A DNA stretch of 64,000 nt from Paenibacillus sp. NFR01 (GCF_900111565.1 NZ_FOIK01000002.1:434001-498000), one strand, 5' to 3'. Shown: positions 17,101 to 25,167, counted from the first letter of the stretch. Numbers and translations: made by a program. The notes: generated by a model from the sequence alone, not told the origin.

Positions 17101-20100
17101 AGCGTAAACTCCATATAATCGCCGGTATTACTCAAAACAACCGCCTGCCGTCCGGAGGCTTCGGAAGCGACCGTACGGTATTTCCTTGACGGATCGAGGA
17201 GCTGCGCATTGGTATCCGCATCCTCGGCTTCGTACGTAATATACGGCAAGGTGGCGCCGCGGTAGGCCTTATTGATGCTGTTCTTGATCGTCAGGCTATC
17301 CACGTCGACCAGCTTGAGCACGGCTACGCTGCCGATGAAGCTGACGGTGTTCATGCCTGCCCGCAAATTCAGCGGGAAGGCTTGTTGGTTCCAGGACAAA
17401 TCCGCAGCCAGCGTAATTTCGCGCTGAGGCAGCCCGTTGACCTCCACCTTTAGCTTCGCGGTCGCGGCCGCCTTGTTGAGATAACTGAGCGCAGCATTGT
17501 AGGCTTTTGCCGTATCCGCATGAACGGCAAACCGCAGCACGCCATCGCCGCGGAACGCTTCCGCTCCTGCATACACGGCATCGCCGGGAACCGGGGTGAG
17601 GCTCCACAATGCGCCATCTGCGTTAAGGGGGCCGAGAGCAACGGATGAACCGTTATTGGTCAACGTTTGGCTCTTATCCGCATTTTGCAGCAGCGTAAAC
17701 CCAAGCTTCTCTGGCGTATTCCACTGCGCGAGCTCGGTTGTTCCTGTTTCCGAAATAACGGCTGCCCCATCCTTATCGCGCGCAAGGAAGTGGCCGGAAT
17801 CCATGTTGACGATCCGTTTGCGGCCGTTAAAATCCTGCAGGCGCCACACTGCGCCGGCAGAAACAGCAGTACTCTCCGCCACAACGATTTGACCGTCCTG
17901 TTCAGCCAGAACAGCGCCGGCTGCGTTTTGCGGAACGATTTTCACGAGATTCGTGTCTTCTTGTACCGGCGTTGCGGTATCCGTATTCCGCGGTTCGCCT
18001 TCAGGAGTGACGTAATCCTTATCTGCAGCTTCCAGACTCCACTGCACCGAGCTGTCGCTCGTCAGATACAGGCCGTGTTCCGCATATCCGGCACGGTTTT
18101 TGATATTGATATATTCATCGTCATATTCGCCGTAAAGACTGCGGATAGTGTAATTTTTGGCATCCGGGGCCAGACTGATGTCCCAGGCGGAAGCGCCGTT
18201 TGCCGGCGCGGTGCGCGAGGTCTCCAGGAAGGAGTAATCCCCGTTCAGCGTCAAATAATGACCGGTCGCCCGGTTGACGATATATTGGCCATCTCCCTCG
18301 TCAACGACCGTCCAGTGCGAATAACCATTGTTCGCCGCCGGGTTGCCATACAGCACGACGCCATGTTCATTCTCGTACAGATATTCGCCGGTATTGGCGT
18401 TTTTGAGACGTACCGGTTCAGATGGCAGCGGCTGCGGCGCGATGACCGCCGGCTCGGCCGTGAAATGAGCATCCGGTTTATTGCTTATGCCGTCCACTCT
18501 GCTGATCCGAAGGACGGGATAATCATCGGCATCCTTCGTGCTGTAAAGATAATGCCCTCCCCAACCGCTCTTAAAAGTGGTATCTCCATGTTCATCCATA
18601 CCGACATACCATTTAATGCTGGCCCAAACATCGTAAACCACTTTATCGGTCAGCACCGGAAGCTGCGGGGAATCCGATTCAATCACCTTCTCGAAGGATT
18701 GCAGCGACAGATATCTACCTGTTCCGCGGTTCTGGATTTTGACTTGCCCGTTCGCGCCGGCGATCTCCTGCAGCTGCCAGACGAACGAATCATCCGACAG
18801 ATCCAAATCGCCGTATGTCACTTGACCGACGGTTGCATCGTCCACGGCCGGCGCGGCGTTTACTTCAGCCGTCAGTTTATGCTCCTGCCCCCCGGCAGAA
18901 TCGGCTCCACCCGCTGTAATAGAATCATCGGCTTGATCCGCCGCATCAGCCGAATCATGGGTATTCGCTTTATCGTCTGAGCTCGCCGGAGCGGCGGGGC
19001 CGCCCTGATCATCGGGAGCATCCATGCCGCCGTTACCGTTAAGGATCGCGGGTCCCGTGTCCGTCACTTCCTCTTCCAGCTTACCGCTGGCCTGAGGCGT
19101 TGGTACCGGACCGTCCTTCAGATACAGCTCTTCCCCATCCGCGGCGCCTTGAAGCTTAAAGCGGAACAAATCCTGCTTCTTCTCCGTGACCGGGACAAAA
19201 CGCCACTGCGGGCTGCCCCAGGCCGGATTGATGGCGCCGTATTCAGCGTATTTGGTCAGGTTTTGCAGCGAGATATATTTCTCCGGTTGTTTATTCGGCT
19301 CCTTGTCGAGCACACTCGAGATCACGTACGTGCTGTTGCCGATATTTTTCCCCGTCCAGATGTACGCCGGATCGACGTTGTTCAAATCGCCCAGCGGCGA
19401 CACCTGGAGATGGCCGTCCGGCATCTGCGCGATGTTGAGATAATGGCCGGTCGCGCGGTTCTTAAACAGCTTGCGGCCGTTATATTTCACCACCAGCCAT
19501 TGGTCGCTGCCGTCTTCCTGCATGTTGCCGTATTTCAGGAGTCCTTCCTTGCTTTCGTACCAATAGAAGGACTGCCAACCGTTCTGAATCCGGATGTAAT
19601 GCTCCGAATTGTCGACGGGCGCAGCCGGATCGGCCAGCTGCCATTGGGCATTCAGCGAAGCACTGTCGGTTCCGGCGCCGGTATTGCCCCCGCCCAGTAT
19701 GGACAAATAGCTGCCCGTGTCGCCGACATTGCCGATGGTCATATAGTCATCGAAATCATCCGATTCCTTGAGGGTCCATTGATCGGTTGCCGAGCTAGCG
19801 CTCAGCGGAAAGGCTTTAACGGTACCCTCCCCGTACGATAAATAATGGCCGGTGGCCGCGTTGCGCAGCCGTTTGTGGCCGTCATAATCCTCCAGATACC
19901 ACAAAAAGCTGTTGACGTCGGCCGCATCCGCAATCGCGCCATGCTTCAAACCACCGCCGGCCGTCTCGTACAAAAAGTCTGCCGGTGACTGGGCATCCGT
20001 GTAGGCGGCCAGCCTAACGGGCTGGAAATCACTCACCGGTACAATTTTCCACTGGGCATTCGTGCTGCCCGCCGGCCAGTTATTGGAGCGCACGTCGTGG

Positions 20101-21008
20101 TCATCGTTAAACTGCGGATTCAGCCATAAAGGCTTGCCTCCATCCGTTAACCCGCTATTCCGGAAGGTCACATAACCGGCTCCGTCCTCTCCGGCTGCCG
20201 CTTCCTGAATCCAGTCGCTCAGGGCCGACTTCGCCGGATCGATCTTCGCCGAGAATACACCATACCAATGCTGCTCGTTCTGCTTGATATAGTTGCCGGT
20301 CGACTTGTTGCGGATGTGCAGCGTTCCCTGCGAGCCGCCTGCTTCGATATACCACTGTGCGGCTTCGTTGGTGACAGGCTCGCTGCCCCATAGAACTTTA
20401 CCGTCTTTTTCATACATGACCTGTCCCGGCCGCATCCGGCTTTCCAGCCGTACCGGGGATGGTGCGTTCAATGGAACAAACGCCCACTGCGGACTCTCGA
20501 ACGTAATGTTGATATCCGCGCTGACCTGCGCATAGCCGAGCTGCTGCTCTTCGTGGATGACCAGCTGGCTCAGCGGTTCGGTGGCGCTGCGGATCACCAT
20601 ATAGCCATTACGGCTCGAAGTGTCGATCAGCCACTGATCTTTTGCACCCGAAGCCGCACCTGCTTTCAACGAATCTTCCTTACCGTTATTGCCGGTCAAG
20701 GTGATGAAATGCCCGGTCTTCTCGTTCTGGATCCGCGATATTCCGTTATCCGTCAGCACCTTCCAATGCGCCGAGGCATCGACGGGATTAGTCATCCCGT
20801 AACGGACGATCCCGTCACTCGTTTCGTACAAATAATTTCCTTTCCACTTGTTCTTGATGAGGACCGTGCTTGTCGGAACATCCTTTGCCCCGGTTCCCCC
20901 TATCTCAGCCGCATGCGCCAACCCTCCGCCGGACCCGATATAGGGCAGACCCGGAATGAACAGCAGCAATGCCAGCAGACCCGCGATGGCGGACCTGAAT
21001 CGCTTCAT
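14160..21008 (-). CDS. Giant secreted SLH protein with GH87-like beta-helix (putative alpha-1,3-glucanase)
   Basis: A protein of 2,282 residues. A signal peptide ends near AHAAE (about residue 33). Seven modules of about 150 residues each carry a W...I(R/K)N..TGHYL motif resembling a ricin-type or fascin-like trefoil, spanning about 40-1230; an acidic Asp/Ala/Gly linker (about 640-720) splits them after the fourth. A CBM6/35-like sandwich starts near 1255 (YEAEDADTNAQL), then a right-handed beta-helix (about 1414-1790) starting VADFGATANDGSDDTDAFQQ. D1567 (ADGINF) and D1590-D1591 (GDDGIAMW) are spaced as the catalytic aspartates I recall for GH87 alpha-1,3-glucanases. An Ig-like domain, a linker and three SLH domains (about 2098-2282) anchor it to the wall. 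The ATG at 21008 follows AGAGGGGG. A cre site suggests catabolite repression. The GH87 activity is inferred. Confidence 0.85.
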   Translation of the reverse strand: MKRFRSAIAGLLALLLFIPGLPYIGSGGGLAHAAEIGGTGAKDVPTSTVLIKNKWKGNYLYETSDGIVRYGMTNPVDASAHWKVLTDNGISRIQNEKTGHFITLTGNNGKEDSLKAGAASGAKDQWLIDTSSRNGYMVIRSATEPLSQLVIHEEQQLGYAQVSADINITFESPQWAFVPLNAPSPVRLESRMRPGQVMYEKDGKVLWGSEPVTNEAAQWYIEAGGSQGTLHIRNKSTGNYIKQNEQHWYGVFSAKIDPAKSALSDWIQEAAAGEDGAGYVTFRNSGLTDGGKPLWLNPQFNDDHDVRSNNWPAGSTNAQWKIVPVSDFQPVRLAAYTDAQSPADFLYETAGGGLKHGAIADAADVNSFLWYLEDYDGHKRLRNAATGHYLSYGEGTVKAFPLSASSATDQWTLKESDDFDDYMTIGNVGDTGSYLSILGGGNTGAGTDSASLNAQWQLADPAAPVDNSEHYIRIQNGWQSFYWYESKEGLLKYGNMQEDGSDQWLVVKYNGRKLFKNRATGHYLNIAQMPDGHLQVSPLGDLNNVDPAYIWTGKNIGNSTYVISSVLDKEPNKQPEKYISLQNLTKYAEYGAINPAWGSPQWRFVPVTEKKQDLFRFKLQGAADGEELYLKDGPVPTPQASGKLEEEVTDTGPAILNGNGGMDAPDDQGGPAAPASSDDKANTHDSADAADQADDSITAGGADSAGGQEHKLTAEVNAAPAVDDATVGQVTYGDLDLSDDSFVWQLQEIAGANGQVKIQNRGTGRYLSLQSFEKVIESDSPQLPVLTDKVVYDVWASIKWYVGMDEHGDTTFKSGWGGHYLYSTKDADDYPVLRISRVDGISNKPDAHFTAEPAVIAPQPLPSEPVRLKNANTGEYLYENEHGVVLYGNPAANNGYSHWTVVDEGDGQYIVNRATGHYLTLNGDYSFLETSRTAPANGASAWDISLAPDAKNYTIRSLYGEYDDEYINIKNRAGYAEHGLYLTSDSSVQWSLEAADKDYVTPEGEPRNTDTATPVQEDTNLVKIVPQNAAGAVLAEQDGQIVVAESTAVSAGAVWRLQDFNGRKRIVNMDSGHFLARDKDGAAVISETGTTELAQWNTPEKLGFTLLQNADKSQTLTNNGSSVALGPLNADGALWSLTPVPGDAVYAGAEAFRGDGVLRFAVHADTAKAYNAALSYLNKAAATAKLKVEVNGLPQREITLAADLSWNQQAFPLNLRAGMNTVSFIGSVAVLKLVDVDSLTIKNSINKAYRGATLPYITYEAEDADTNAQLLDPSRKYRTVASEASGRQAVVLSNTGDYMEFTLAKPANALVLRYSIPDSQDGQGDVKTLSLYVNGKKQELTLTSKYAWEYGSYPWSNDPAQGSAHRFFDEIHALIGETPAGATIRLVKEDSDTAASYTLDLVDMEQVAPALEKPDGFVSVADFGATANDGSDDTDAFQQALTKANKEHTGVWFPAGSFNVGAEQLDLESALIRGAGMWYTTLDGAKFFGHGGSVGVYDLLIDGGINVRDDEAVTNAFHGAFGQGSVIQNVWIEHTKAGLWLTQPMGEKARTNGLYMEGLRIRNLMADGINFAVGTGNSMMEQSDIRYPGDDGIAMWSFTDPKLNDVNGTERTPSYNNTARFNTVSLPWLADNIVIFGGRDNKVQDNIVKDTVTNGAGIAVSTRFTAEPFQGTTVVERNTLLRTGSYDSGYTVNLGGLWLYAGEGNMKADIRIRNNTIVDSTYSGIIAHGNLTMDGVRLTDNVIDGAGTSGVAVTADLKGSLIADNLIIRGERMFLTANGASGFVIDERNQGIASKVLKFSVKLENGQTGPFTASAGNAAVLQVLDPAGADITPQASFSVGDSAIAAVNSNKLLAYRGGNTVLTVTVGGVSRAYDLAVTGTTGPETGPGPNTPGNSVSPAASAPSSEAGDKSLQTAASGTAVIEVAAAPDGSVAFGAAALRAAAVASHGAVLAVTHDGAVYRIPLAQAQRVLDAAGLSGGVLEVQLGAPSAAEQAQLLAAAGKQGLSVKGAPLAFTVAVTDGKASVTAGTLGTAYAERRFAVDGALDPNTSVALLFDPAAGTFKYVPALFETVNGATAVTVKSSLPGGIIAVAENPVSFGDIAGHWAEAQIGLLASKLIVNGASAGSFAPAGNVSRAEFAAMLVRSLGLVPDASALGTAFTDVPAGAWYASDAAAAAALGLVQGYADGGFRPNAQITREQMAVMAARALKLMQTDVPAAQGNAAFKDGDRISAWAQDAVAALVAGGIMNGRSADHFAPDQNTSRAEAAVILVRLLQAGKLLNP

Positions 21009-21054
21009 GTGTTGCGCCCCCTCTGCTAAAATGGACTTCTTTTCCATCTTAGTT

Positions 21055-21068
21055 TGATAGCGTTTACA
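21055..21068 (-). promoter_or_regulatory. CcpA cre site upstream of the GH87-like gene
   Basis: TGTAAACGCTATCA on the minus strand matches every position of the cre consensus TGWAARCGYTWNCW. It lies 47 bases before the start codon, near or just downstream of a possible promoter, which fits repression by CcpA when good sugars are available. Confidence 0.7.
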
Positions 21069-21122
21069 TATCGATGTGTGATTTTATCCAGAAAACGGTG
21101 CGATTGTACGAAGATGCGCCGC

Positions 21123-21155
21123 AAAAAAAGAAGCGCGCAGTAACTGCGGCTTCTT
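21123..21155 (-). terminator. Terminator of the SprT-like gene
   Basis: On the minus strand GAAGC-CGCAG/CTGCG-CGCTTC ends in TTTTTTT. It separates the SprT-like gene from the GH87-like gene. Confidence 0.75.
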
Positions 21156-21276
21156 CATGTCCCGAAAGTTGTATGCTAATATTCTCTACTCCATCCCAAG
21201 CCATTCAGCCTGCGGATCGCCTGCAGCCGTATACGCCCGGCGCCTCGCAACGTAAAACACAGAAATCGCGCGTCCT

Positions 21277-21762
21277 TCACTTTCCGCTCTCCTTGAGCAC
21301 GAGCAGTTTCAGCATGCCCGCGCAGCGGCCGCAGCGGTATTTGCGGGGATCGGGCTTCCGCTTGCGCGGATATTCCATGGCGCAGGAGACGCAGACGAGC
21401 TTGTAGCGGATCGGCAGCGGCTTGCGCGCCTGGGCGCCGGGAAGCGACTGGCAGTACCGGCTGCCGCCCACCCGGGCCAGCAGCTGCTTAAAATCGGCGT
21501 CCCGGTGCATATATCCCCTTTTCGCCAAATGCAGGTGATAGTGGCAAAGCTCATGTTTGATAATTTTTTCCGTCTCTTCCCTGCCGAACATCGTCAGCTG
21601 CCGGGGGTTGATCTCGATATTGTGGCTTTTGGTAAAATAACGTCCGCCCGTCGTCGTCAGCCGTCCGTTGAAGCTGGCTTTATGCCGGAACGGAACGCCG
21701 AAGCTGCGCAGCGATACCTGCTCGATCCATTGCTGCAGCTCCTCATTGCTCATATTCGTCAT
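21277..21762 (-). CDS. SprT-like zinc metalloprotein (YdcK family)
   Basis: A protein of about 161 residues related to SprT/Spartan-like predicted metalloproteases. The zinc motif HELCHYHLH gives HExxH with the helix expected for the fold. A C-terminal zinc ribbon is visible as CVSCAMEY and CGRCAG (two CxxC pairs). TTGGRYFTKSHNIEIN is the strongly conserved SprT stretch. GGGAG five bases before the ATG at 21762 favours that start over an ATG four codons upstream. The substrate is unknown. The nearby CmpA-like gene recalls the ydcK-cmpA neighbourhood of B. subtilis. Confidence 0.85.
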   Translation of the reverse strand: MTNMSNEELQQWIEQVSLRSFGVPFRHKASFNGRLTTTGGRYFTKSHNIEINPRQLTMFGREETEKIIKHELCHYHLHLAKRGYMHRDADFKQLLARVGGSRYCQSLPGAQARKPLPIRYKLVCVSCAMEYPRKRKPDPRKYRCGRCAGMLKLLVLKESGK

Positions 21763-21870
21763 CGCCGCTCCCATCCATTTCTCTCTTTCGATTTCTCTAC
21801 CACTTGAATTGTAACTTGTGCATACGCTAAACTGTCAAGAAGAAAGACAAGTACGGAGGGAGAATACAAG

Positions 21871-22230
21871 ATGCCGAAAATGCGGTACGTCATTTTACAG
21901 CAGCAGCAGGCGCTGCAATTCGTGGAGATGCCCGAAGAATATGCCTATCAGCTGAGCGCGCTGAATCTTCGCCTCAATAAAGAGATCGACAAGTTGACTG
22001 CGGACAACGTGCCCGATCTGCCGCTGGCCGTCGCGGAATGCGATGCGCTGGAGCTGCTGCGCGAAGGATATACGCTGGAGTCCGGGATCGATTACATTAA
22101 CCGGCTGGAGCGCGCTTTTGCCGCCATCCAGGAGAGCCATTACCCGCTGATTGCCCTGCTTACAGAGATCCGCGCGCTGCAGGCCCAACTGGAGCAGTGG
22201 TACGAAGAAGAAGCAGAGAACGCGCATTAA
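21871..22230 (+). CDS. Conserved hypothetical protein
   Basis: A 119-residue soluble protein, mostly alpha-helical by composition. There is a Gln-rich patch near the N-terminus (ILQQQQALQF), leucine-rich heptad-like helices (ALNLRLNKEIDKL) and an acidic tail (QWYEEEAEN). GGAGGGAG precedes the ATG. It lies between the SprT-like gene (divergent) and the CmpA-like gene (same strand, about 110 bases on). I do not recognise a family. Confidence 0.7.
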   Translation: MPKMRYVILQQQQALQFVEMPEEYAYQLSALNLRLNKEIDKLTADNVPDLPLAVAECDALELLREGYTLESGIDYINRLERAFAAIQESHYPLIALLTEIRALQAQLEQWYEEEAENAH

Positions 22231-22342
22231 GCACTCTGCGATTGATCGTCGTTTTTGGCTGAAATGCCGGGAAACCGCACCTTTCCTGGGCTGCTTTCAT
22301 AGGCTGTAGGTAAACCGGAAGCATGCCAGAGGAGGGATTCCC

Positions 22343-22480
22343 TTGCCGCAATGGCTTTGCCATCAGCTGATGAAGGCGTATTTGCGAAAGGACCGCCGGC
22401 AGATCAAGCTGCTGAACGAGTGCTGGTTCTTCTACCGCAACTCCGCCGCGCCGCATGACGTGATGAAACATGAGGTTTAA
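22343..22480 (+). CDS. cmpA: Cortex morphogenetic protein CmpA
   Basis: A 45-residue peptide starting at TTG 22343 after GAGGAGGGA. The first 31 residues, PQWLCHQLMKAYL, then RRQIKLLNECWFFYR, match the short CmpA family, which in B. subtilis works with ClpXP on the coat protein SpoIVA as a quality check on spore envelope assembly. The Bacillus form is about 37 residues; here the C-terminus is a few residues longer. A terminator-like hairpin follows. It is clear evidence that the host forms endospores. Confidence 0.85.
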   Translation: MPQWLCHQLMKAYLRKDRRQIKLLNECWFFYRNSAAPHDVMKHEV

Positions 22481-22485
22481 CCCGG

Positions 22486-22520
22486 AAGCCGTAATTGCCT
22501 GAGGGGCGATGCGGCTTTTT
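22486..22520 (+). terminator. Terminator of cmpA
   Basis: AAGCCG/CGGCTT arms with a 20-base loop and a TTTTTGTT tail. Confidence 0.55.
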
Positions 22521-22650
22521 GTTGCGGGCTCAGGCCGTTCCGGACCGGAGTGGACGGTGCCTTGCGTTGCGTACTTCTTTTCCCCGAAAAAAAGACACAG
22601 GCTGCTTCGTCGCCGCCCGCGTCTTCTCCGTTGCTTATCCGGTTTACCTA

Positions 22651-22821
22651 TCAGAACATTGGGAACACGTATCTCACCAGGAAAAACAAAATCCCGAAAA
22701 TAATAATGACATACGCCGCGTATTTGATAAAGGTTGATGCGACAAGGCTGGAATCCGACTTATGCTGTACCTCTCTGTGCTCCACTTCAACGCTTCTGTC
22801 CTTGGTGGTGTTCGGCTCCAT
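22651..22821 (-). CDS. Small single-pass membrane protein
   Basis: A 56-residue protein. The N-terminal half is charged and polar (EPNTTKDRSVEVEHREVQHK) and the C-terminal half is one transmembrane helix (YAAYVIIIFGILFFLV, about residues 34-49) with a short aromatic tail. AAAGGAGAG lies before the ATG. It stands alone, transcribed convergently to cmpA. No function is known; the size and layout resemble small membrane peptides of spore formers. Confidence 0.7.
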   Translation of the reverse strand: MEPNTTKDRSVEVEHREVQHKSDSSLVASTFIKYAAYVIIIFGILFFLVRYVFPMF

Positions 22822-22945
22822 AATCGATCTCTCCTTTGTCCGCTAATGTGCGATGCTTGGTTGTATGCCATCCATTAACCGGGGACTTTGGTCCTGAAAC
22901 AAGGGCGAATCGCCTGGCTGTGCCTTTTACCCTCTGAAAAAGCGT

Positions 22946-23440
22946 TTAATTGAACCGGCGGTTGCTCGGCCACGAGCCTTGCAGCTTGCGGACCAGCACG
23001 ATCTGGCCGGTATGATAGGCGTCATGCAAAATGAGGCTCATCACTTCTTCGCCCGGCGCATGCCCCGAACCGCCCCAGTCGTAGGCGCCTTCCTCCAGCG
23101 CTTCAATGATCACGCGCAAATCCGCATGCACGCTCTTCAGCTTGTCCACGGCCTGCTGCCACGCCTCATCCCCGCTTTCGGTCACCGTAAACGTAGCGTC
23201 GTTGCTCTCGAGATCCGGCAGCTTCGGAAGTCCCTTGAGCTTGCGGAGCAGCCGTTCCTTGTAGTACGTCAGGTGGTTGACTGTCTCCCAGATCGAATTG
23301 CCCGCGGCACCCTGCGGCTTCCACAGCGCCTGCTCGCTGCTCACGCCATTCAGCGCATCGCTTAGCGGCGGCGACCAATCCTCAATATCCATGGCATAAT
23401 CCCAGTTTTGCAACAGGACTTCGCTGATTTTATTTTGCAT
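22946..23440 (-). CDS. DinB/YfiT-family putative metal-dependent enzyme
   Basis: A 164-residue four-helix-bundle protein of the DinB superfamily. Metal-binding histidines are seen in TVNHLTYYKERLL and HDAYHTGQIVL, the hallmark three-histidine set. Members include thiol S-transferases that use bacillithiol. The ATG at 23440 has GGGAGG seven bases upstream, whereas the ATG six bases earlier is too close to that site. It stands alone and the substrate is unknown. Confidence 0.85.
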   Translation of the reverse strand: MQNKISEVLLQNWDYAMDIEDWSPPLSDALNGVSSEQALWKPQGAAGNSIWETVNHLTYYKERLLRKLKGLPKLPDLESNDATFTVTESGDEAWQQAVDKLKSVHADLRVIIEALEEGAYDWGGSGHAPGEEVMSLILHDAYHTGQIVLVRKLQGSWPSNRRFN

Positions 23441-23550
23441 GTTCATACCTCCCGTAGGTTTTTTGGATAACTATACTTTACCATTTTGTGAAGGTAAAAT
23501 CATGGTCCGGGAACATGGGGCGCTTGTCCGAACGGGGACGTCGGGACACC

Positions 23551-23639
23551 AGTCAAGGGTCAAAATGCGGGAAGCCTGCGGGGCGGCCCCACCTAGTCAA
23601 GGGTTCCAAATGCGGGTCACCCGTGGAGCGGCCGCCCCC
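23551..23639. repeat. Imperfect 44-bp tandem duplication at the end of the phosphatase gene
   Basis: AGTCAAGGGTCAAAATGCGG (from 23551) and AGTCAAGGGTTCCAAATGCG (from 23595) begin two diverged copies of about 44 bases, each ending in a C/G-rich block. The second copy encodes the C-terminal residues and stop of the phosphatase; the first is non-coding. Confidence 0.6.
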
Positions 23640-24166
23640 TCCGCTTCCAGTTCAAGCCGGTAAATATCCGGCATTGACGTGGAGGCCCAGAAGCTGTAGC
23701 CATACGCCGGATTCCACCGGTTCAGCAGCAAGGTCATGATGTCGCCATGGGTGCCGATAACGATTCGGCGGCCGGCATACCGCTTCAAAATCGGCTCCAC
23801 CCCTTCCATAACCCGCCGCTGAGCGGCATCACCCGATTCTCCTCCTGGAAAAGCCAATCCAAAATCGCTGTAGAGTCGGCGTTTCGCTTCCGCAAAGCTG
23901 AGGTTGCCGAAATCGCCTGCCGCCCGCTCCCGCAGCGCTTCAATTCGTTCAATCGGCTTGCCCAGCCGGTCAGCCAAAGGCTGTATAGTCCGTATCACCC
24001 GCTCGTAAGGGCTTGAGAGGAAAAGATCGATGCACTCATGCTGCAGAAGCTCCGCAATGGTGAACGCATCCTGATCGCCTTGATCGGAAAGGCCTCGCTC
24101 CCGTTCCTGCCCGGGCATGTAGACCGATTCGGCGTGGCGGACGAGAAATAAAGTAGTCGTTGTCAT
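23597..24166 (-). CDS. Histidine phosphatase (phosphoglycerate mutase-like)
   Basis: A 189-residue branch of the histidine phosphatase superfamily. The phosphorylated histidine lies in FLVRHAES; the second arginine-containing motif is SSPYERVIRTIQPL and the second catalytic histidine is in IGTHGDIMTLLL. The acidic catalytic residue is probably in IEALRERAAGDFG. The ATG at 24166 has GAGG seven bases before it; a start six codons earlier has no site. The substrate (sugar phosphate or other) is not evident. Its last codons lie in a tandem duplication. Confidence 0.85.
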   Translation of the reverse strand: MTTTTLFLVRHAESVYMPGQERERGLSDQGDQDAFTIAELLQHECIDLFLSSPYERVIRTIQPLADRLGKPIERIEALRERAAGDFGNLSFAEAKRRLYSDFGLAFPGGESGDAAQRRVMEGVEPILKRYAGRRIVIGTHGDIMTLLLNRWNPAYGYSFWASTSMPDIYRLELEAEGAAAPRVTRIWNP

Positions 24167-24300
24167 GAACATTCCTCGTTTCATTGGGCGAGATGAGCAT
24201 CGGATTCATTCGCACAATCCGGATGCGTTCTGGCCTATGCTGGTTTACGTAAAAAAGGCGGAACATACCGCCTTAAATTAGGCGTTGCATTCGCTGGTTC

Positions 24301-24488
24301 ATTAGTGGGATTTTATCCCACTAATTTAGGCGATTGGAGACGACATGCTATTTAGTGGGATTTCATCCCACTAATTAGGCTTGAAATGAGCAAATTGGGG
24401 CGTTTGATCAAATATAGAGGGAGGTATTCCCACTATTTGTGTTAAAAGCGGGGATTGGCGAAAATTAGTGGGAGGAAATCCCACTAAT
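24301..24488. repeat. Four-hairpin array C
   Basis: Four hairpins with GTGGGA/TCCCAC cores begin (at the core) at 24305, 24355, 24417 and 24468, spacing 50/62/51. The first two have loops TTTTA and TTTCA, the last two GGTAT and GGAAA, so the second pair is inverted. Outer arms ATTA/TAAT extend the stems, except in the third, degenerate unit. Confidence 0.85.
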
Positions 24489-24751
24489 TTATTTTTCGCC
24501 TCTCGCTATGCACGAGCCCGATGGATTTACTTGCAAAACATTACTTGCAAATCCTTCCTCTGTACTCCTCAAGTACCTCAGATATCAACCGCTTGAGCTA
24601 ACCGCTCTATCTCAGCCTCTTAACCCAACCGCTAAACTATAACCGTTAACGTTACTGTTACCGTGACCATTACCATGCCAAACCCTATGTATAACTCCAG
24701 CCCTAAAATCCGCCTCTAAACTCTAACGCTCCCAAATTTAAACCCGCAAAC

Positions 24752-24868
24752 CTCTCAAACTTCTCAAACCTCTCAAACTTCTCAAACTTCTCAAACTTCT
24801 CAAACCTCTCAAACCTCTCAAACCTCTCAAACCTCTCAAACCTCTCAAACCTCTCAAACCTCTCAAAC
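24752..24868. repeat. 9-bp tandem repeat, 13 units
   Basis: Thirteen head-to-tail units of CTCTCAAAC or its variant TTCTCAAAC. The T variants are in the first six units and the last seven are identical, which suggests recent expansion from that side. Confidence 0.9.
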
Positions 24869-25116
24869 TCTAACCCGCTCAAGCTTTACCCCCGTATTCT
24901 GCTCACTCCTCAAAATTACCGCATTCGCCCGTGAGCCGCAAGCTGGCGCTACGGATATTGCACGGGCAAAGGCTGGAGTCTTGTAACGCAAGGTTGCGGG
25001 CAGAGTCGGTATAGTGGGCCGTGAACTTAACACAAGCCATGGGCTTAACGCAAGCCGTGCTCGCCTCTAGGCGGCTTCTGGAAGCCCCACACAAGGCAGC
25101 ACGCCCGCTAAACGCA

Positions 25117-25150
25117 AAAGCCCCTGTTCCATGAATCGGAACAGGGGCTT
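25117..25150 (-). terminator. Terminator of the fru operon
   Basis: AAGCCCCTGTTCC/GGAACAGGGGCTT with a TTTT tail on the minus strand, 18 bases after fruA. Confidence 0.85.
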
Positions 25151-25167
25151 ACACGTACTAGAGTCGC

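Larger units (their letters stand above)
24167..25167. other. 1-kb intergenic region without genes
   Basis: It holds the four-hairpin array C (24301-24488), an irregular TAACC/GTTACC-rich stretch (about 24610-24680), a 9-bp tandem repeat (24752-24868) and the fru terminator (25117-25150). No convincing coding region was found in either strand. Confidence 0.7.

Noticed and set aside
21813..21840. ECF-type promoter before the hypothetical gene at 21871
   Set aside because: TGTAACT-N16-TGTC has the right spacing, but both boxes are too different from the other sites.
24301..24488. CRISPR array
   Set aside because: Only four units, with the last two inverted and spacing of 50/62/51; no cas genes anywhere in the window.
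24752..24868. CRISPR or coding repeat
   Set aside because: Units are 9 bp with no spacers and no open frame with start signals.
24903..25094. Open frame of 63 codons on the minus strand
   Set aside because: No start signal; low-complexity surroundings.
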